From: JAAYXS01 sp964550375
GTDB taxonomy: Bacteria > Planctomycetota > Phycisphaerae > UBA1845 > Fen-1342
Reading direction: 5' to 3'
Assembly (NCBI GenBank): GCA_964550375.1
Contig: CAZJYX010000010.1
Coordinates: 52,323-116,322, forward strand
Length of the DNA: 64,000 nucleotides
Shown here piece by piece: positions 50,254 to 58,567 of this stretch; the stretch's first letter is position 1; every line of letters starts with the position of its first letter. Under the pieces are notes generated by a model. That model searched no databases and had not been told where the DNA came from. It saw only the letters and a program-made list of their open reading frames with translations. Position numbers and translations under genes: made by a program.

Positions 50254-50301
50254 GCCCAGCCGTCCAGAACGCTGAGTTGCTGCGGACCTGGGAGAAGGTG
50301 C

Positions 50302-50532
50302 ATGTTACGATCCAAGCGGGTACGAGTGTTCGTTGTGCTGACCATGCTCAGCGCCGGTACGCTGTTCCAGGCCGGCGCTACCGGTTGCGCACAAATGTAT
50401 TTCACGGAGGCGCTCCTGGCCTTCGACTTCTGCACAGTATTCAACTGTGAGAGTGGGTCATACTTCAACCTGTGTGAGCCGTTCCCGCTCCTCATGGACT
50501 GCCCGAGCATCAGGGGCGCCACCACTCCGTAA
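50302..50532 (+). CDS. Small Cys-rich exported peptide 4
   Basis: 76 residues with GGGAGAAGG ahead of the ATG. Basic start, VLTMLSAGTLFQAGATGC (lipobox-like), then a mature part with several cysteines (FCTVFNCESGSYFNLC, LMDC) that could form disulfides. It has its own promoter. The last 40 residues differ from peptides 1-3. No known function. Confidence 0.65.
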   Translation: MLRSKRVRVFVVLTMLSAGTLFQAGATGCAQMYFTEALLAFDFCTVFNCESGSYFNLCEPFPLLMDCPSIRGATTP

Positions 50533-50550
50533 CAGCAGTGAGATCATCCC

Positions 50551-50829
50551 ATGCGTAGAACCCGCAAAGCCGCCTGCCGCGCGTCATTGGCACTCCTGAC
50601 CGCAGTCGCACTCCTGGTACCACTAACGGGATGCTCACTGGGCGAGGTGTTCTCCTTCGTGCGAAACTTCAACTACGGACTTGTCGTCACGACGATTGAC
50701 CCGGTGACGTACGCCTTCATGACTTCCGGCTACGAAGGCCCCGGCATCGACCCGGACGTCGACCCGGCCTGCACGTACCCGCCCTACTGCAACGTGTACG
50801 CCCCCGGCAGCGACCCGTTCTCACCGTAG
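50551..50829 (+). CDS. Small lipoprotein 5
   Basis: 92 residues, 18 bases after peptide 4. Basic start, LLTAVALLVPLTGC with a proper lipobox (LTGC), then an aromatic, Pro/Asp-rich mature part (DPVTYAFMTSGYEGPGIDPD, CTYPPYCNVY). It shares the LLT..GC plan with its neighbours and is the clearest lipoprotein of the group. Function unknown. Confidence 0.65.
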   Translation: MRRTRKAACRASLALLTAVALLVPLTGCSLGEVFSFVRNFNYGLVVTTIDPVTYAFMTSGYEGPGIDPDVDPACTYPPYCNVYAPGSDPFSP

Positions 50830-50919
50830 CCGCCGGTCGCCCCTGGCCGACGTTGAACCCCAAAGCGGCGCCCCCGGCGCCGGCGTGATCCGCACGCCGC
50901 CTGCTGATACCATTCCGGC

Positions 50920-53900
50920 ATGGCGTCCATCAACACAGCGACTAGCGGCGGCCGGCTGGTCCGCACGCGGCGTGCACGGACTGCCGCCCGACGGCGCCGC
51001 CGCATGCCGCTGCTTCTCGTCGTCGCTTGTTTCGGTGCCCTGACTCCCGCACCGGCACCCGGCCAGACCGACGGCCCGGCCGCCACCGCCGCCACCCTAC
51101 CGGCCAGCAACGAAGCCATGCTGCTCTTCTCGCGCGCCGCGCACGCCATCGAACAGGCCGATTGGCGCCTGGCAATCGCGCTGCGCGAACAACTCGCCGC
51201 CACACCCGACGAGCTTGTGCTAGCGCCGGACGCCCGCGTCTATTACCCCGTCTGGCGGCGCTTGGCCGCCCTCTTCGAACGCATGCCCGCGCCCGGCCAG
51301 GAACTCTACCAGCGGTTGCATGATGCGGAGGTGGCGGCCCGGCTGGCGGAGGCGGCCGCGGCCGGCGACGTTCCCGCCCTCCGCCACCTGTTCCGCACAT
51401 ATTTCGGCGCCCGCAACTGGCCCGCCGTCGGGGCCGAGCTGGTCGCCCACTTGCTCGACCAGGGCCGGTTCGGCGAGGCGATCGAGACGATCCGGATGCT
51501 GGCGGCGGCGGGCGTCGCGTTAGAGCCGGCGCGGCGGGCGCAACTTGTCGTGGCGCTGGCCGAAACCGCCCAGTGGGGTGCCGCAGCCGAATCGCTGGCG
51601 GAATTGGAGGACGACACGGCCAGCGCTCCTGGCGGCCGCGGGCTCGCTCGCACTGCCGATCTGCGGGCGTGGTTTGACGAGCGGCGGGCGGCTTCCGCCG
51701 AACCGCTGGCGCGCGGCGTCTTCGCGCCGGAGCTGCGGTCAGGCCGCTGCTGGCGGGCTGCACTCGCGCCGGCCGCGACGGGCGGACTGTTCGAGCCGGA
51801 CGGCCGCATCGCGGAAGCCGTGGACCTGCGCCGCCAGATGCCGCTGCTGGCGCCCGTGGTGGCGGACGAGACACTGGTTGTCCGGGCGCGCGGCACGCTG
51901 TGGGCGTACGACACGCTCACACTTACGCCGCGTTGGCGCGCAGCGGAAACGACCCGCTTCGGGCTCGAATCGGGCGGCGCGGATTGGCCGGCCGTGTACG
52001 TCGAGCAGACGGGTGGAATGGGGGGCGGACGGCCGCTTTCGCTGGACGCCCACGTGCTGCTGTCGAACGCGCTGCGCCACAGCGTCGGCAGCGCCCATGG
52101 CCTGGTGTTCACGATCGAGGGTCTGCCCGCACCGGTCGAGGAGGCCGTGCGCTCGGGCGGACAGCACTGGGCCGCGAGCGACCAGGGGCCTGAGCCGAAC
52201 GAGCTGGTCGCCCGCGAGCTGGCGACCGGCGCCGTGGCTTGGCGGCGCGGCGGCGATGCCGCGGATAGCTTGCGCGGCGTGGCGTTTCAGGATGTTCCCG
52301 TGAGCGCCGCCGACGGCCTGTGTGTGCCCTTCGTGCGGGGTGGCGACATCGCCCTGGTCGTGCTGGATCCCCAGACCGGTCGGACAATCCGCGAGGTGCC
52401 GCTCGTCGGTCCGCCCACGCACTTCGACGGATCAGGCGGCCGCTGCCTGATGGTGGCGGCCGATGGCAGCCTGTATGTCTGCACGGGCAACGGCGTCGTG
52501 GCGGCGCTTGACCGTGGCGACCTGACCTGGAAATGGGCCGCGACTTACCCCAGCACGCTTGGCGACCGGCGCGGCACGGCCTGGTGGCTGTTCGGCGACG
52601 AACGGCTTGACTTCGCGCGCCAGCCGCCCGTCGTGGCCGGCGACTTGCTCCTGCTGGCGCCGCTGGACAGCCCGTTGTTCCTGGCCCTGGATCGGCACAC
52701 CGGTCGCCAGCGCTGGCAGCGCGAGCGCGGCACTTACGAACATCTTGTCGGCGCCTTGGGCCCGGATGTCCTGCTGGCCGGCGATCATGTGGCCCGCATC
52801 GATGCACAAGACGGCCGAACGGTGAAGTGGCGCTCCGTGCCGCTGGTCATCACGGGCCGCGCGGCCGTTTGCGGTCAGCAGGTCTATGTCCCGACAGATA
52901 CCGGCGTCGTGGTTCTGGATGGTCGGACCGGCAAGGTTGTCGCGGTCGAAGACGAAGGGCCCGTCGGTGCTGACTTCGCCGCGGCCAGTACGCGGGAGCA
53001 CTTGGCGAGTGCGAACCTGGTGGTGGGCAACACCGCGCTGCTCGCCGTCTCGCCGAACACCGTCGTGAAGTTCGCCGACCCGGACGCCACCGCCGGCCGT
53101 TGCGATGAACTGCTCGCGCGCGATCCGGCCGATCCACGCGCGCTGCTGGCCCGCGCCCACGTGGACTTCTTGGCCGGCCGGCATGAACAAGCGCTGGCCG
53201 CGCTGCAGGACTTACAGCCGCCGGATGCGGCCATGTCGGCCGGCCGTGAACGCCTGCTGACGGACATCTTCGTGGCGCTGGCGCAGCAGAGCGACACCCG
53301 CGCCGACCAGTTGGACTGGCTGCGGCAAGCGCTGAACCTGACGCTATCCGAGGACACTGCCACGCGGCTGGGCGTGCTGATTGGCAACGCGCTCGAGGCT
53401 GATGAACGCTGGGAAGCCGCCGCGGAGCACTATGCCGGCTGGTTGCATGCGGCGGAGCCCGCGCTGGTGGACGCACCCGGCGAGCCGGCCGTGCGCGTGG
53501 CGGCCTGGCTGCATGCCGCCGACCGGTTGCGCGACGTGCTGGCGCGCGTGGCGCCGGAGGTCGCCAACAGCCTGGTGGACGAATTGGTGGCGACGGGCGA
53601 CGCGCGGCTGCTGCTGCGCCTGCGGCGCGCGACGGCCGCCGGACCCCAGCGGGCCGCCGTGGATCGAGCGCTGACGCTGTCAGCACTGCCGCCCGAACTC
53701 CGGCTGCGCTATCTGCCGACTGAAGACGACCCGGACTGCGCGTGGGAGCAGCGCTGCGCCCTACACGTGGCGCGCTGGGAGACGCACGTTGCGCTGGGCA
53801 TGTTGACCGAGGCGCTGGCCGACGCCCGCAAGTGGCAGGCCCAGTTCGCCGCGTCGTTACCCGCGGATGCGGACACGGCCCAGCCTTGGCAGGCCGCCTT

Positions 53901-55338
53901 GGCGGCACGCGTGCGGCGCATCGCGGCGGTCCGCGCCCGGCTGCTGAGTGCCGACGCACTTCCGTTCGACCGGCACGTCACCGGCCGCTACCAATGGAAG
54001 CTCCACGGGGCCGAGCTGGTCACGGACCCGGCGCAACTGGCGGTCAGCAGCCCGGCGTGGATCCTGCTCAGGAAGCCGGAACTGAGCCTCATCACGCTGC
54101 ACAGCGCGGTACTTGGTCGCGAGTGGCATCAGACTGTCGATGCCCTGACCGCGGGCCCGGCCGCGCAGGCGTCCATCTTCGATGCGGCCGTCGCCCTGGC
54201 CACCGGCCCGGATTACTCCGCCATCGACGCCGCACGCGTCACTTGGCCGGCAGTCATGCGCGACTACCTGGCGGCGGTCCCGGTGCGCGGCGGCCTGGTG
54301 GCCGTCGGGCGCGGCGTCGAGCGCGGCGGCGGTAGCCGGCTGTGGGAACGCCCCGTACCGGACTGGCCCACCATCCCGGCCAACTTCGCCGACCTGGCCG
54401 TGGCGACGGCCGACGGCGTTGTCTTCGCCCCGCGGCCCGAGCGCGTCCTGCTGATCGGCTGGGCCGATGGCGCGGTCTGGTGGGAGCGGGACCTCGGCAC
54501 ACTGCGCGTTGAACGCCTGCTGATCGCCGAGCGCGACGGCGCTTTCGGCGCGGGCGCCGCCCGGGTGATCATCGTTGACCAGGCCGGCACGGTCGCAGCG
54601 CTGGACGCGGCCACCGGTGGCCGGCTCGAAACGTTGCCTTTGCTGGGCGGTGCGATACGCGCGGCCACGGTTGCCGGTGGCACGCTCGTCGTGTGGAGCG
54701 AGACGTCTGTGGCCGGCTTCGATCCGCTCACGCTTGAGCAGCGCTGGGCGCGACCGAGTCGCGCTGCAGCCGCGTGCCAGGTCGTGGCCGGCAGTTCGTG
54801 GGTGGCCTACCGCCTGCGCGGCCAGGACGACTGGCAACTGCTCGATGCGCGCGCTGGACAGCCGGTCTTCACAGCGGGCCTCGGTCCGCTGGGTGCCGAG
54901 ATTACTGCGGCAGCGGTGGTCGGGGAGCAGATTATCCTCGCCGGCCGCGACGCAGCCGCCGATGGGTACGAGGTGCCGGTTGTCCGACTGACGGCCTTCG
55001 ACCGCGCACACGGCCGGCGACACTGGCAGCACGAGCTGCGCACGGCTGCCGCCGCCAACCTGACACAGTTATTGGCCCACCCCGACGTAATCCCGTTGTT
55101 GGAGGCCCGGCCCGTGGGCGCGTTCAGCGCGGAGCCGGCGGAGTACGATACGCTCGCCCTGCGACTGATTGACCGGCAGACCGGCGAGCTTGGCCCGGCA
55201 ATTGACATCGCCCAGGATTTCCGTAGCGGCAGGGGCGTGTGCGGACCGTGCCTGCTGGCGACGTCCAGCCGGCTCATCGTGCAGGCCAACGGCACTCTCG
55301 CGGCTTACGGCCGCGCGCCACGCGGAGGAGAGCAATGA
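50920..55338 (+). CDS. Exported PQQ-like beta-propeller protein with helical repeats
   Basis: 1472 residues. Very Arg-rich first 28 residues (RRARTAARRRRR), then a signal-peptide core (PLLLVVACFGALTPAPAPG). A helical region at about 55-260; a first PQQ-like propeller at about 280-720 (VVADETLVVRARGTLWAYD, LALDRHTGRQRWQRERGTYE, VLDGRTGKVVAVE); helical/TPR-like repeats at about 725-1010; and a second propeller in the last 400 residues (IIVDQAGTVAALDAATGG). Likely periplasmic scaffold or sensor; the PQQ catalytic residues were not recognised. No clear ribosome-binding site; an internal ATG at 51004 would give a plain signal peptide. The stop overlaps the next start. Confidence 0.8.
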   Translation: MASINTATSGGRLVRTRRARTAARRRRRMPLLLVVACFGALTPAPAPGQTDGPAATAATLPASNEAMLLFSRAAHAIEQADWRLAIALREQLAATPDELVLAPDARVYYPVWRRLAALFERMPAPGQELYQRLHDAEVAARLAEAAAAGDVPALRHLFRTYFGARNWPAVGAELVAHLLDQGRFGEAIETIRMLAAAGVALEPARRAQLVVALAETAQWGAAAESLAELEDDTASAPGGRGLARTADLRAWFDERRAASAEPLARGVFAPELRSGRCWRAALAPAATGGLFEPDGRIAEAVDLRRQMPLLAPVVADETLVVRARGTLWAYDTLTLTPRWRAAETTRFGLESGGADWPAVYVEQTGGMGGGRPLSLDAHVLLSNALRHSVGSAHGLVFTIEGLPAPVEEAVRSGGQHWAASDQGPEPNELVARELATGAVAWRRGGDAADSLRGVAFQDVPVSAADGLCVPFVRGGDIALVVLDPQTGRTIREVPLVGPPTHFDGSGGRCLMVAADGSLYVCTGNGVVAALDRGDLTWKWAATYPSTLGDRRGTAWWLFGDERLDFARQPPVVAGDLLLLAPLDSPLFLALDRHTGRQRWQRERGTYEHLVGALGPDVLLAGDHVARIDAQDGRTVKWRSVPLVITGRAAVCGQQVYVPTDTGVVVLDGRTGKVVAVEDEGPVGADFAAASTREHLASANLVVGNTALLAVSPNTVVKFADPDATAGRCDELLARDPADPRALLARAHVDFLAGRHEQALAALQDLQPPDAAMSAGRERLLTDIFVALAQQSDTRADQLDWLRQALNLTLSEDTATRLGVLIGNALEADERWEAAAEHYAGWLHAAEPALVDAPGEPAVRVAAWLHAADRLRDVLARVAPEVANSLVDELVATGDARLLLRLRRATAAGPQRAAVDRALTLSALPPELRLRYLPTEDDPDCAWEQRCALHVARWETHVALGMLTEALADARKWQAQFAASLPADADTAQPWQAALAARVRRIAAVRARLLSADALPFDRHVTGRYQWKLHGAELVTDPAQLAVSSPAWILLRKPELSLITLHSAVLGREWHQTVDALTAGPAAQASIFDAAVALATGPDYSAIDAARVTWPAVMRDYLAAVPVRGGLVAVGRGVERGGGSRLWERPVPDWPTIPANFADLAVATADGVVFAPRPERVLLIGWADGAVWWERDLGTLRVERLLIAERDGAFGAGAARVIIVDQAGTVAALDAATGGRLETLPLLGGAIRAATVAGGTLVVWSETSVAGFDPLTLEQRWARPSRAAAACQVVAGSSWVAYRLRGQDDWQLLDARAGQPVFTAGLGPLGAEITAAAVVGEQIILAGRDAAADGYEVPVVRLTAFDRAHGRRHWQHELRTAAAANLTQLLAHPDVIPLLEARPVGAFSAEPAEYDTLALRLIDRQTGELGPAIDIAQDFRSGRGVCGPCLLATSSRLIVQANGTLAAYGRAPRGGEQ

Positions 55339-56450
55339 GGCGCATAATGAGCGGTTACGCCGGGTCGGCCGTGCTCTGCGGTGCTCTTGCGCTGGTGGTG
55401 CTGGGCAACACCGAGGCTGCTGCGCAACCCGCCGAGAGTCCCAGCCCGGCACCGCCGACTGCGATTACCGTCCCCGGTCTGACGCCCGCGCTCATCACAC
55501 CGGAGGCTCACGAAGCGATCGAGCGCGGCCTGCGCTTCCTGGCCGGTATCCAGAATCGCGACGGCAGTTGGCGCAGCGAGGGCGCCTCCGGCGGCTATCC
55601 GACGGCCATGACCGCGCTGGCCGGCCTGGCCTTCCTGGCCGGCGGCCACACACCGACACAGGGCGAGTACGCCCGCAACGTCAGCGGTGCGCTCACCTGC
55701 ATCCTCCGCAACGCCCGCCCGGACGGCCTGATTGCCAATCTGGAGGAGGAAAGCCACTGCATGCACGGCCACGGCTTCGCGATGCTCTTCCTCTCGCAGT
55801 GCTACGGCATGGAGGAGGACCTCGGCCGGCGGGCACAAATCAAGCTGGCCCTGGAGCGAGCCGTCGAGCTGACCGCCCGCAGCCAGAGCGCGGCCGGCGG
55901 CTGGCTGTACACGCCGGACTCCTCCGGCGATGAAGGTTCGGTGACGGTCACGCAGATTCAAGCCCTGCGTGCCTGCCGCAACGTGGGCATCGCCGTCCCG
56001 AAGCGCGTCATCGATCAGGCGCTGCTGTACCTCGAGCGCTCCGCCAATGACGACGGCGGCATCCGCTACCAGGCCGCCGGCAGCGGCCCCTCGCGCCCGG
56101 CGATTACCGCCGCCGCGGTGGTGTGCTGGTACAACGCCGGCCTGTACGATCATCCGCGCGCGGCGGCGGCGCTGGAGTACCTCAAGCCGCGCCTGACGGT
56201 TGGCCGCAGTGACACCATGCAGCACTTCGGCCATTACTTCTACGGACACCTGTATATGGCCCAGGCGCTGTACCTGACGCCGCAGGCCGGTTGGCCGCAG
56301 TATTACTCGGAGATCCGCGACTTGCTGGTGATCAACCAGGAGCCGGCCGGCTCGTGGAAAGGCGACCTGGTGGGCCCCGCCTACGGCACCTCCATCGCCC
56401 TGATCATCCTGCAGCTACCGCGCCAGAACCTGCCGATTGTGCAAAGATGA
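55335..56450 (+). CDS. Exported alpha/alpha-toroid (prenyltransferase/squalene-cyclase-like) protein
   Basis: 371 residues with a signal peptide (GSAVLCGALALVVLGNTEAAA). From about residue 58 the protein is a toroid of QW-like repeats: GLRFLAGIQNRDGSWRS, SALRS-type helices, ELTARSQSAAGGWLYTPDSS, ALLYLERSANDDGGIRYQ. The catalytic DxDD or zinc ligands of true cyclases or transferases are not evident, so a binding or structural role is likely. The ATG overlaps the stop of the propeller gene (ATGA), and MoxR follows after 45 bases. Confidence 0.82.
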   Translation: MRRIMSGYAGSAVLCGALALVVLGNTEAAAQPAESPSPAPPTAITVPGLTPALITPEAHEAIERGLRFLAGIQNRDGSWRSEGASGGYPTAMTALAGLAFLAGGHTPTQGEYARNVSGALTCILRNARPDGLIANLEEESHCMHGHGFAMLFLSQCYGMEEDLGRRAQIKLALERAVELTARSQSAAGGWLYTPDSSGDEGSVTVTQIQALRACRNVGIAVPKRVIDQALLYLERSANDDGGIRYQAAGSGPSRPAITAAAVVCWYNAGLYDHPRAAAALEYLKPRLTVGRSDTMQHFGHYFYGHLYMAQALYLTPQAGWPQYYSEIRDLLVINQEPAGSWKGDLVGPAYGTSIALIILQLPRQNLPIVQR

Positions 56451-56495
56451 ACCGATCCTCGCGGCCGGCGCCGCGCGAGACGAAAGGCTGTTGGC

Positions 56496-57623
56496 ATGGC
56501 GGATGAGACGAACACTCCAGAGCACGAGGATTCCAGGACGGCCGACTCCATGAGCGGGCAAGCCGCCGCGCCCGGCGATATCGAGGCGGTCGCGCGGCTG
56601 CGGGCGGCCTACGGCCGCATCCGCGCCGAGCTGGCCAAGGTCATCGTCGGCCAGGAGGCCGTGGTCGACCAGCTCCTGATCGCTCTCTTCGCACGCGGCC
56701 ACGTGATACTCGAAGGCGTCCCCGGCTTGGCCAAGACGCTCATGATCAGCAGCTTGGCGCGCTGCCTGGGCCTCCAGTTCCAGCGCATCCAGTTCACGCC
56801 CGACCTGATGCCCTCGGACATCACCGGCACGGAGGTCATCCAGGAGGATCGCCGCACCGGCAGCCGCGCGTTTCGCTTCCTGCCCGGCCCGGTCTTCACC
56901 AATGTGCTGCTGGCGGACGAGGTTAACCGCACGCCGCCCAAGACACAGGCCGCCCTGCTCGAGGCCATGCAGGAGGGCCAGGTCACGGCCGGCGGCCAGC
57001 GTCACCCGCTGGACCCGCCCTTCTTCGTCCTGGCCACGCAGAACCCCATCGAGCAGGAAGGCACCTATCCCCTGCCGGAGGCCCAGCAGGACCGCTTCAT
57101 GTTCAAGGTCCTCGTGGACTATCCCGCCTATGACGAGGAATTCGCCATCGCGGAGCGCACCACCGGCGGCGAGCAGCGCGAACCGCAGCGCGTGCTTGAG
57201 CGCGATGAGATCCTGCAATTGCAGGCCGTCGTGCGGCGCGTGCCCACCCCGCCCAGCGTCGTCCACTACGCCCTACGCCTGGTGCGGGCCACGCGCCCCG
57301 GCGTCCCGGCCGAGACCGACGGCGGCCGGCACCGCGAGCTTATCGAGCGCCTGGTGCTCTTCGGTGCGGGGCCACGGGCCGTCCAGTTCCTACTACTGGC
57401 GGGCAAGGTGCGGGCCGTCTTCGCCGAACGAAACCACGTTGCGGTCGCGGATATCCAGGCCGTGGCCTGCCCGGTGCTGCGCCATCGCATCATCACGAAC
57501 TACGCCGCCGAGGCCGAGGGTTTCACCACCGACCGGATCATTCAGCACCTCCTGGAGACCTTGCCGACCGGCGCGGCCGACGGGCAGCCCGGCCGCGAGC
57601 TGCGCGAGGTGCTCAAGTCCTGA
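56496..57623 (+). CDS. MoxR-family AAA+ ATPase
   Basis: 375 residues. Walker A EGVPGLAKT (K80), Walker B NVLLADEVNRTPPKTQAALL, sensor 1 VLATQNPIEQEGTYPLPEAQ, and a C-terminal lid. About 40 residues precede the core. MoxR proteins act as chaperones for VWA-domain partners, which are encoded directly downstream (DUF58 and BatA-like), an arrangement seen widely. It follows the toroid gene and precedes DUF58 by 17 bases. Confidence 0.93.
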   Translation: MADETNTPEHEDSRTADSMSGQAAAPGDIEAVARLRAAYGRIRAELAKVIVGQEAVVDQLLIALFARGHVILEGVPGLAKTLMISSLARCLGLQFQRIQFTPDLMPSDITGTEVIQEDRRTGSRAFRFLPGPVFTNVLLADEVNRTPPKTQAALLEAMQEGQVTAGGQRHPLDPPFFVLATQNPIEQEGTYPLPEAQQDRFMFKVLVDYPAYDEEFAIAERTTGGEQREPQRVLERDEILQLQAVVRRVPTPPSVVHYALRLVRATRPGVPAETDGGRHRELIERLVLFGAGPRAVQFLLLAGKVRAVFAERNHVAVADIQAVACPVLRHRIITNYAAEAEGFTTDRIIQHLLETLPTGAADGQPGRELREVLKS

Positions 57624-57640
57624 GGAAGCAGGTCACGAAG

Positions 57641-58567
57641 TTGAACGCCGACGCCGCCACGCCCGGGGGGTACCTGACACCCGCGGTGATCGCGCGGCTG
57701 CGCGGCCTCGAGCTGCGCGCCCGCACGGTCGTCTCCGGCCTGCTCTCCGGCCGGCATCGCAGCGTCTACCGCGGCCAGAGCGTCGAGTTCGCCGAACACC
57801 GCCCCTATGCCGCCGGCGACGACATTCGCCGCATCGACTGGCGGCTCTTCGGCCGGCAGGATCGCTTCCACATCAAGCAATACGAGGAGGAGACCAATTT
57901 GCGCTGCGTGCTGGCTATCGACGTCAGCCGCTCGATGGCCTACCGCAGCGGCCCGCTCAACAAGTACGAGTACGGCGCCTGTCTCGGTGCCACGCTGGCC
58001 TACCTGCTCGTGCGGCAGCATGACGCCGTCGGGGCCGTTACGTTTGACGATCGGATCCGCCGCCAGCTTCCCGCCGTAACCGGTCGCGTGCAGCTTGCCA
58101 ACGTGCTCGCACTGCTCGAGGATTCCGGCCCGATTGGCACTACCGACGTGAAGCTGCTGCTGCATCAGTTGGCCGACGAGCTGCGCCGGCGCAGCCTGAT
58201 CGTGCTGATCTCTGACTTGCTGGCCGCGCCGGATGACGTCGTGGCCGGCCTCGAACACATCTGCTGCCGCGGCCACGAGTTGCTCGTCCTGCACGTCATG
58301 GACGACGACGAGTGGAATTTCCCCTTCGTGGAGAACACGCTGTTTGACGGCCTGGAGGAGCCGCAGCGGCTACTGGCCGACCCCCAGGCATTGCGCGCGA
58401 ATTACCTGGCCGTGGTGCGCCGCTTCACCGCGCGCCTGCGCGCCGTCTGTCTCAAGCACCACGCCGACTACGTGCCGGTCAACACGCGCGACCCGCTCGA
58501 TGTCGTTCTGAGCAGCTACCTGAGCGGCCGGCGCGGCACGCGGCCGCGCGGGGTGACGCCGGCATGA
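57641..58567 (+). CDS. DUF58 (VWA-like) protein
   Basis: 308 residues from a TTG start. The DUF58 core reads RGLELRARTVVSGLLSGRHR, GQSVEFAEHRPYAAGDDIRR, IDWRLFGRQDRFHIKQYEEE, then a VWA domain with MIDAS-like DVSRSMAY at residues 103-110. No membrane segment is evident. DUF58 proteins work with MoxR; the role here is unknown. The stop overlaps the ATG of the next gene by four bases. Confidence 0.92.
   Translation: MNADAATPGGYLTPAVIARLRGLELRARTVVSGLLSGRHRSVYRGQSVEFAEHRPYAAGDDIRRIDWRLFGRQDRFHIKQYEEETNLRCVLAIDVSRSMAYRSGPLNKYEYGACLGATLAYLLVRQHDAVGAVTFDDRIRRQLPAVTGRVQLANVLALLEDSGPIGTTDVKLLLHQLADELRRRSLIVLISDLLAAPDDVVAGLEHICCRGHELLVLHVMDDDEWNFPFVENTLFDGLEEPQRLLADPQALRANYLAVVRRFTARLRAVCLKHHADYVPVNTRDPLDVVLSSYLSGRRGTRPRGVTPA

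Larger units (their letters stand above)
49945..50301. other. Structured intergenic region between small-peptide genes
   Basis: 357 bases with an unusual number of inverted repeats: two perfect 16-base palindromes (50007-50022 and 50160-50175), GGCAGG-N7-CCTGCC (50065-50083) and GGTGACC-N10-GGTCACC (50213-50236). A 17-codon frame at 49949-50002 lacks a ribosome-binding site. The right end holds the promoter at 50225-50253. Could encode a structured RNA or serve as operators; not resolved. Confidence 0.45.
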
